From assembly GCA_031308135.1 (NCBI GenBank), contig JAHLJT010000631.1, positions 225,782,451 to 225,846,450 on the forward strand: a stretch of DNA of 64,000 bases, written 5' to 3'. This document shows positions 47,001 through 56,000 of this stretch, one piece after another; within the stretch, counting starts at the first letter, position 1; each line of letters opens with the position of its first letter. Under the pieces are notes generated by a model. It searched no databases. It saw only the letters and a program-made list of their open reading frames with translations, and was not told where the DNA came from. Position numbers and translations under genes: made by a program. The DNA is from Acheta domesticus (taxonomy: Eukaryota; Arthropoda; Insecta; Orthoptera; Gryllidae).

Positions 47001-50000
47001 AAAACACTCACTACACTTACGGGACTAATGACCTGAAGCAGTTGACGCGCCCGGAAACACGAATCAATCAATCAATCAACCCAACCCTATAATAAACATT
47101 TAATCCTTAATGATTTCTAGTATTTACATACGAAAGTTTTCGAAGAAACTTTAATTATTTTTTTTATTTGGTAAGATCTTACTGTTCGCAATTGTATCCT
47201 TCAATAAAGTGACTAATAAGGCCACTCGTGGTGCGAGCGAAGTCGTTTGCCTTTCACCAAGGAGGTCCGATTCCCGGTCAATCTCGTGGGAAATTTGTTC
47301 GACTGTTTCACAGAGGCGAGCCCAACCCCTGCATGGCGTCCTAAACCCCAACACTTCCTAATTCCTTCCCTATTCTGAACGCTGCCTAGGGATGTACGAG
47401 CGCACGTGAGAGGCTCGTACACATACGGAGATGCCACCTAGCGGTTCTCTTGTCAACTAACTCGACTTGTGTCTGTATACTCCTGCGCGAGTTCCGCTAC
47501 CCTTACCCCCTAAAGTTACAAACAATATTGTGGTTGCTACAGGGACATTAAATAAAAAAGTGACCAATAAAAAAAGTGAAATGGAAAATTAAGCGACAAA
47601 TTTTTACTGATATACTTCTGACATCCTCGTGTGTATGACACAGGCAATTCTAATTTCAGATTATTAGTTACTTCATGATCATTCATAAATGAAAGTATCA
47701 ACTGTATTAAATATTCTCACTTTCAGTAAATAATTTCAAAAATACTGGCAAGTTTTATGGCTATTGAAAGTAAAAGGAGCAGTTACACATTATGCCAAGA
47801 CGTATGTTTCAATATTCTCAGCACAATGCTTAGACACCTTTGATGATTTATATCATTCCAATACTCCTAGGTAAAACGTATGTTTTCCCTCCTGTTTAGG
47901 GTTACAGGAGGTTAGGTCACTGTCTGTTAGCCGTCTTTCGTATTCGTTTTCCCAATTTCAAGGCCATCTGTTGATTAACGGGTTGTAGATGATCTTGAAA
48001 CAAGATTTCTGGAAGTGGGAGAAGATGGCGTTGGCAAGCGCCATGCTTCATGTGCGCATTTTTACTCAGGGTGATGGAAAAAATCATCAGTCGTGGTCCT
48101 GGAAACTTTGATGTGTTTACAGATTCGGAGAGTGCACTTATTGTTCTGAAAAATGTGTACAGCGATGGTTTTTCTTACATAATCAATTTAATTAGACACA
48201 AGTTGGAATATGCTTATCATAAAAGAATTAATGTACAATTCATATGGATTCCTGCCCGTAAAGGAATTATGGGCAATGAAAAGACTGATTGACAGGCGAA
48301 ATTGGCTAGGAAAAGATTTTATTTCTCCGATAACCCTATTCCGTTCTCGGATTTCGTCATGGAATTTAATTAAAAATTGGGAAGAAGACTGAAGACATAT
48401 TTGTTGAAGAGGGAAAAATAAGGGGCGTTTTTATTTTCAAAATTATTTTGACAATTTGTACAGTAAACCTTAGTTTTTTAATTTTAAATTACCTAGGTCA
48501 TTGTAACCATCAACAGAATAAGGAACAATTCACACATCACTAAATTGTAGTTTATCACGTAAAAATATTATAAATAATAAAAACTGTATTTGTGTTGAAA
48601 GTAAAGTCACAATCGAACACACATTTTGGAACTGCAAATTACATGATTCTGAAAGGAAGTTTTGTTAGGTAAAATTAATAAAATAATTGTCTGTGGACCT
48701 CATTCCATTGTACCTCTATTGTCTTTTAAGGATAAAAATAATGTAGGTACATTTAAAACTGTTAATTTTATTTTAAGTATAAACAGCGAAATTTAATTAT
48801 AATAGAAAAGTAAATGTTTCTATGTGTATTACATAGCTATGTAAACTAAATGTTTAAGCCAATAAAAATTACATTCATTGATTCATTCATTTGATGTGTG
48901 CATTTTCCCCAATATTTACTGTTAATAAAGCCCTTAAATATTGGCACTCTTTTTGAAAGGTACTTTTGAACTTACCTTTGGGAATTCCGGTTTCTTCTTT
49001 CGCGCCTCGTGTAATATATATCCCAATACCACTCCCATCAGCCAGGGCACATAGCGGGTGTGCGTCGTCCAGTAGTAATACTTCATGGTATCTGTTCGCT
49101 GAAGATCTCTATAAAGTTGTAAAAAAAAGAAAGTGCTCATAAAATATAACTTGATAGAAGTAGAAAATTGAATGCGACGTAGATAGAACTGAAACGTGGA
49201 AACAAACTAGAAATCAGTCACATTAATAAAAGCACTAGTTCGTTATGAACAATTTACGCAAATGTCACATATGGCAGATGTATATCCCGTCAAAGAAGAA
49301 AACTGTTTTCATGGATTTTGATAAATATCCTGAAAAACACTGTACAATTTTTCAACATGAATCTCAACTAATAAAATTCTAGAAAACAATACTTTGGCCT
49401 AGCTCATTGTAAATGTGACAGTGCAATTTTGCAATTTGAATGCTCTTGGCTATCCAGGTGTTGTCATGTAGTACATCTAGAGCCTGTTCTTAGGAGGTAC
49501 AACTTTCCAGCCATCGCAATCGCAATTTGCATTAAGTCCCCTGAGAGACGAACGAAACTGGGTGAATAACCCCACAAGCACGTTTTAATACCTGCCATGG
49601 ATGTGATGAAATGCGCATGGAAAATAACCCCACACATCAAATATCATTTCCATACTCTCACAACTGAAACATGGCATTGCTACACACTCCATCTAAGAAA
49701 GTAATGTTGAACATTTCCTTGAACCTAGTCGGGACCTACTCCAAACTAGTGGTGTTCAAAAGTATACACTTTCTCGCATTATTTTCAACTTTTGCAAATT
49801 TCGAACTGTCAGGGAGTTCAACGAAAATGTGCAATTTGACTCAATTGTAATGTAGTGCATATACGTGTGTGAAAGTAAGCGATGGGGACAATATATCAGG
49901 TCTTTGAAACTGTTCAAAGGATTGGTCGGATTGTTAGTTTAGTGGTTAGTGCAACTAGGTGTTTCTTCAACCCTTTTCCACAGTTATAAGAAGGGACGCT

Positions 50001-53000
50001 TAAAAGAATGGCGTGTTTCATTTTCGTTGAATTCTTTGAATTTTCAAAAATTGAAAATAAAGAAATAACGCGGGAAATTATATGCTATTGTATCACCACG
50101 AGTTGTGATTTTCATGCGTGTATAGCTGTTGAAGTCCATGTTCTAGTCCACATTCTCAATATCGAAAATTTGACAATTTTCAATTTTATTCATTTTGCAT
50201 TAAACATCGGCCAATTTTCAGAAATATTACATGTTTTATCGATATTGATACTACGAGACGTAGAGGCCTTTTGAGATGGCAGAACGAGCTTTTCGAGTGA
50301 CCTCAAAGTTGGAAATATCAGAGTACACTGGTGACGATTAAAAATTGTGATACAATTTTTTTTAAATAATTCCCTTTATGAATGCTGTATCAAAACTGAA
50401 GCTGCATATCAAATTAGGGTACCAAGAAAGTTGCAGATTTAATCAAAGATCGTGAGTATGCCGTTTATGATACCAGAAACGTGAAAACAAAATTTGGAGA
50501 TAGGATTGTTGTGGATCCAAATTCTGATATGCCAGACCAGATTTCCAGTAATTTTTATCAGCAAGATAAAATTGTGTAAAAGAAAAATATTTTAAATCTG
50601 AAATTTAACTTTAACTATTTAAAAATTACTCTGTTGATTGAAATGAAATTTCTCAATGGACCAATATTTCTGCACGACAGTAATATTTCACATATGGCCA
50701 ACGTCGGAACACAAGAACAAGAAGCTATTAAAATAATGGGTCACGGGGAATGCTTACTGCTCAAAACCGTATCTGCTATTAAATGAGGAATATCTTCCTT
50801 CAATTCTGAACAAAATACTCCGTTCATAAACCACAAGCTCAGGTCTAGGATCAAATAATACCATCTACCTATAATTTCAACAACTACCCGTATCAAGGGT
50901 ACTCATGTACTTAAATACAATTAACAAAAATGTTACATTCATATTGAAATACCAAGCTCAATCTTTTCTTTTTAATTAAAAAAATTCTGCCTTTAATTTA
51001 ATGTTATATTTTCTTCAAATTTTATATTCGCTAGCTCAGGTTTTTAAAATTTTATTCATAACAATACTATTTAATCTGTCCTCGCCATATTATTGTATGA
51101 TCTCAGGGCTTCTTTATTAGAGCTGCGTACTTTCAATTCGTAGGCCTGATAATCCACCGTTCGTACCTGAATTAGGCAAGTAGAATTAATTCTGTTAGGG
51201 AAATTCAGATTGGTGGCCAGACCTTACGAAATATCATTATTTTGAAATAAAAGCACGTAAATTTGATTTGTTTCAGAAGTTCAACAATGCCTTCTATTTA
51301 ATTAGAAAAAAATTGTATTTAAATTTTGAATTCATAAAACAAATAATATTGGCTTTAAAATCACATTATACAATTTTCATAAGCAAATACAAATTTATCA
51401 TATTCACACAAATATTCACAATTCTCATCATTCACGTATGTTGGATCCGTGCTGTTATTGAAACTGAAAATCTAATATGGTCTTTTTTTTAATTGAATCC
51501 TTAATTAATTTATTTACTAATGCTCTTAAAATTATGACATTCTTGACCTTGAACATAGACAATACGTTTTTTTTTATTTCGTGGAATATGTCACTTTCCT
51601 CTTGAAGTTAAAACTGCAAGCTTGCCCGTCGTCGTCCTGGAACACCTCGGTCTTCTGTTACAACACGAACCATTCTTCTACACACCATGCAATTTTAATG
51701 TTCCAACTCCCATCTGAACTAAAGTTCGGTTAATTATCTACGACTCTATCAAAAATCAGTTTTTAGATTAGAATCCATTTTGATTTCACGAAACTTCATT
51801 TTACTTTCTCACTACGAAGTAGAGGCCGACTGTTTGATCGACGAAACGAGATGCAAATGAGGAATGCAGGAAGCTTTGAATTTAGTGGATTGAGAAGTCA
51901 TTGGTTCAAAAAATGAATAACCCAAAGGCAAAAAAAGTTTTAAGCGTTCCTACGGCAGAAACCAGTGATCTGGAAAGTGAAATTCAGCAACAACGTCAAT
52001 ATCTCTTCCTTCAACAGGAACAGCAACTATTATGACTTTATGTTATATCAAGTTCCATTAATTAAAGACAATCATATAATTAAATATATTTAATACAATA
52101 TTGAAGAGTTGGAGTTTCACAACGTTTCGGAGATATATTTTTTCTCCATCATCAGGCACATTTGTACTAAAATCAAATTTATACCATAAATATGAGTAAA
52201 ATGAAACATTTTACATATAATGTAAGCAGAAAATAATGGAAGCTTACCTTTCAAATAAATGTGTTCTATAAAATGTTATCTTTTACCTTTTATTGAATAT
52301 AGGTTGTACGTTAGAAAACAAACGAAGAGAATAAAGAGGCAGGGGTTCAGGTAACTCTTCAATATTGTATTAAATCTATTTAATTATATGATTGTCTTTA
52401 ATTAATGGAACTTGATATAACATAATGAATAATAGACAATCAATAAAAATATTATGACTTTATCAACGACAAAATCACAATGACAAAATCAGCAACTTCC
52501 AACTCGAACTACAAACTCAGCAGATTCAACTTCAAACTCAATAACCCAACCTTCAATCGCGAGTACTACAATAAAAACAATCTACATATTCCAGTGATTA
52601 ATTTAGGAAAGATACTGTTGAATAGAGTTGAGTGCAAATTATTAAAGAAAACGCTCCGAGGTAATCAAAAGTGAAAGATCAAATTTCTCAATAAACACAG
52701 TCATCAGATTTGGATCTTAACCTGAAATCAAGGATGACCTCAAACATGCCAATCACATTCCTTTTAAAATTCTCCAATTAATATATCAAAATTGCGAAAA
52801 AATCCTCCAAACAATTATATGAAAATTGCAGAAAAACTGTGATTTGAATAAAATAATTATTTCCATTTCAACAAAAATGAAAGTTTTCTTTTTCGTGTCG
52901 CATGTTTTTATTTCAGGTTGTTTACTATTTTTAAGTTTACGTATCTCAAAATAAATATAAATTGTGAAGCAGCAATAGGCCTCTAAACACTCGACTAGTG

Positions 53001-56000
53001 AAGCATTACCAGTAGCAAGAAATATGTTGTAATTGCTTTTTTTTAACTAGACGTATTTATTATAGCAATTGTAATAAATTACAGTTCCACATGTCCTTAG
53101 ACAATCGCTTTTTACAATCCATTGTTTGAGATGTATTGCACGCGAAAGCCTTGGAAGTATTCATTTTACACTTTAGACTTAAAAACGTCTAAATTAAGTT
53201 ACGGCTTACTGTAGCTTCCTTATCTATTGTGACTTGATTTATTGTTTGACGTTGATAATTCATCTTGGGTTTGTTGCTTTTAGCTTGTGTGTCTACTCGG
53301 ATTGCAAATTGTAGCACGTGTAGCAGTTTTCTTGCGAAGTAAGGACGAGAAACTAAAAAGTTGAGTGTTCGTTGATAATGAAATCTACCCCGTTTCTTTA
53401 AGCGTCTTTTGCTGCATCATCAGTTTAAAACTTTTCTGATAAATGGAGACAAATGCATGTACTTTTCAAAATACATGATACAAAATAAATAGAGACAAAT
53501 GCATGTACTTCCACGCAAATGCATGTATTTTTTAACTGTTGTAGAGTTTTCGAACTTTGTGAATCTTACATGGCAAACTCATTTGAAAAATGTATGCTTC
53601 TCCGTACATGTTTGCATGTTTTGGTAGCCTTTTTGGAAAAATTCTTGTATAATGCATATTTGCATTTTTTAAAAATTAATACTGTGTATTTAGACATATT
53701 AAGTAACTTTTTGGAATAATAGTACTTAATATTAAAGTTGATATAATTTTTTTGTATAAATAGTATATTACTATTAAATCCCATAAACACAGTCTTGTTG
53801 CTTATTGTTATAGTACACATTTTAACCTTCTACCACACTTTCTACATTTGGGCTCTAGTAGATGCACGTGCTGTGAGCATCATTCGCAAAATGAATTATG
53901 AATGCCAAACGATAAATCAAGTCACAATAGATAAGGAATGTCACAGGAAGACCTTACTCAATACATAAAAATTTAAGTGTGAAGTGTAAACTAGCTCTTT
54001 ACAAGGCTTTCGCGCGCAATGCATTCCAAACAATGGATGGAAAAAAAGCAATTGTCTACGGTCGTATGAACTTATAATTTATTACACTTGTTGTAACAAA
54101 GAAGTAACTGTTTTAAAGAATGATCAATTACAACGTATTTCTAGCTACTGGTGGTGTTTTACTAGTCGATGTGTTTCAGTGCACACGTCAATTGCTGAAT
54201 CATAAATTATATACTATGAGATGTTGATAATCAAAAATGGGTAAAACGATTTGAAAGAAATTGATGCTTTAAATTTAATAATATTTGCCTTTAAATTTCC
54301 AAAAATAACAAGAAGCTCGTAAAACAAGCATAAAACGCATTATCTCAACAATACGACAAATTTGCAATCATATACGTACTGAATGTAATCGTGTATTTAG
54401 GTGGAGTGATATGGAGCCCATATACACTAGCAATTGTTATTTGTAGCTTTTTGAATAAAAATGTCCTGGTGACATGGTATTTCTGCAACCCCAGGCTACA
54501 ATTTAAATATTCGTATATACGAGTATAAACGATCCTCTAACACGTGATGCAGCCAGAATCCACGTTTTATGGCTCCTTGATACCGAAAAATTAATTGACA
54601 GGCAAAATGTCTGTCTGTCCGTCCGTCCGTGAACAACGCTAACGACTAAATCGTTCAGCTGAGTTTCTCCAAAAGTGATAATCCCCGATCGATCTGACTG
54701 ATGTCGTGGCCCCTGGAATTTGAAATCGATATTTTAATTTTCGGAGTACTTTATATGAAACCTCTGGGAGATTTTCAAAATTTTCAAAAAATGGTGTCAA
54801 CAATTTTGACTAAATTTTATTGTTGGATAGTCTGAAGAAAGTTTAAGAAATTGCGCAGGTCGCATGTTGGTTAAAAACTCTGATTTTTCCGAAAATTTTT
54901 CTGTGAAAAAGAGCTTTAAATTTCGAATTTTCGTAGCGTTTAAACGCCATTTTCTTAAAAAACGACACAAAATTTTTAAAAGAAAATTGTGATTTAGAGC
55001 AGGGTTTTTGCGTTTTTTAATAATTTAAAGTGAATATTTCCGTTCTACCATTAGGAAACCGAAAAATTATGAAAATGTCAAAAAAATGTTCTTAGGTAAA
55101 TGGCTGCTTTCACGAGTATGTGGCAGTTCCGAATAGCTAGCCCAGGAAATATAAAACAAATACGGTAGAAGGAAATATAAAACAAATACGGTAAAGTCCG
55201 TGCCATTCTGTAGCAATACTATTTTCACTAGTTTTTCATTCGTTCACGTCGACCTGGTCGGCCGAAAGGAGGCTGAGAGCGTGTACCGACTCGCGCTTCG
55301 GTCCGAAGGGTCGCGGTTTCGAGTTCTGCCTTGGGCATGGTTGTTTGTCCCTTGTCTCGTGTTTGTTTTGTCGCGAAAGGTCTCGCGTTCGGCTGACCCC
55401 AGATCAAAGGAGCCCGCAAGTTGGTTTCTAGTGTGTGGTCGAATATGCGTCCGGACGTAAAGGGTAACTGGCTGTCGGAAGGATAAAAACCCTAGATGAA
55501 GAAGAAGTTAAGTTCACTCTATTCTTACACGAAATTTAAAGGAAACATTGAAACCTCTTCCATTCGAACGAGCTACACAGCTAGATCGACTTTAGCGGCT
55601 GGCTGGAAGAGAATTATAGCGGCCGCTACTCTGCTCTGCTCTGATTTTCCGTGCTTTCTTCTATGATCATAAGACGAATGCCGAAGCACTACCATAACAA
55701 ATGTGCCGGACCGCGCGCGATTTGTCCTTCCCCTTCCTTGTCCTTTCCTCCCGCCTAAATTACACACGCACACACTTACATGCACTACAATACGACGGAG
55801 ATTAGTCGGGAGCATAGAGCATGTCCCAGCTGGGGCGATGACCCACTGGTGGGAAATATCTGGTTTGGGAAAACCCCCACTAGGGCTTTTCCCAGCTGGG
55901 GCGGTGTTAGCACATTTTGCTCGGCGCGGACAAGTTCCTGCGACTTGCGCCCACCTGGGCACTCTTTGGAGTGCTTCCCGCTAAATTATGGGAGTTCCAT

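Noticed and set aside
49930..50000. tRNA-like 5' half (GTTAGTTTAGTGGTTAGTGC)
   Set aside because: An A-box match only; there is no anticodon stem, B box or acceptor pairing, so it is not a tRNA gene.
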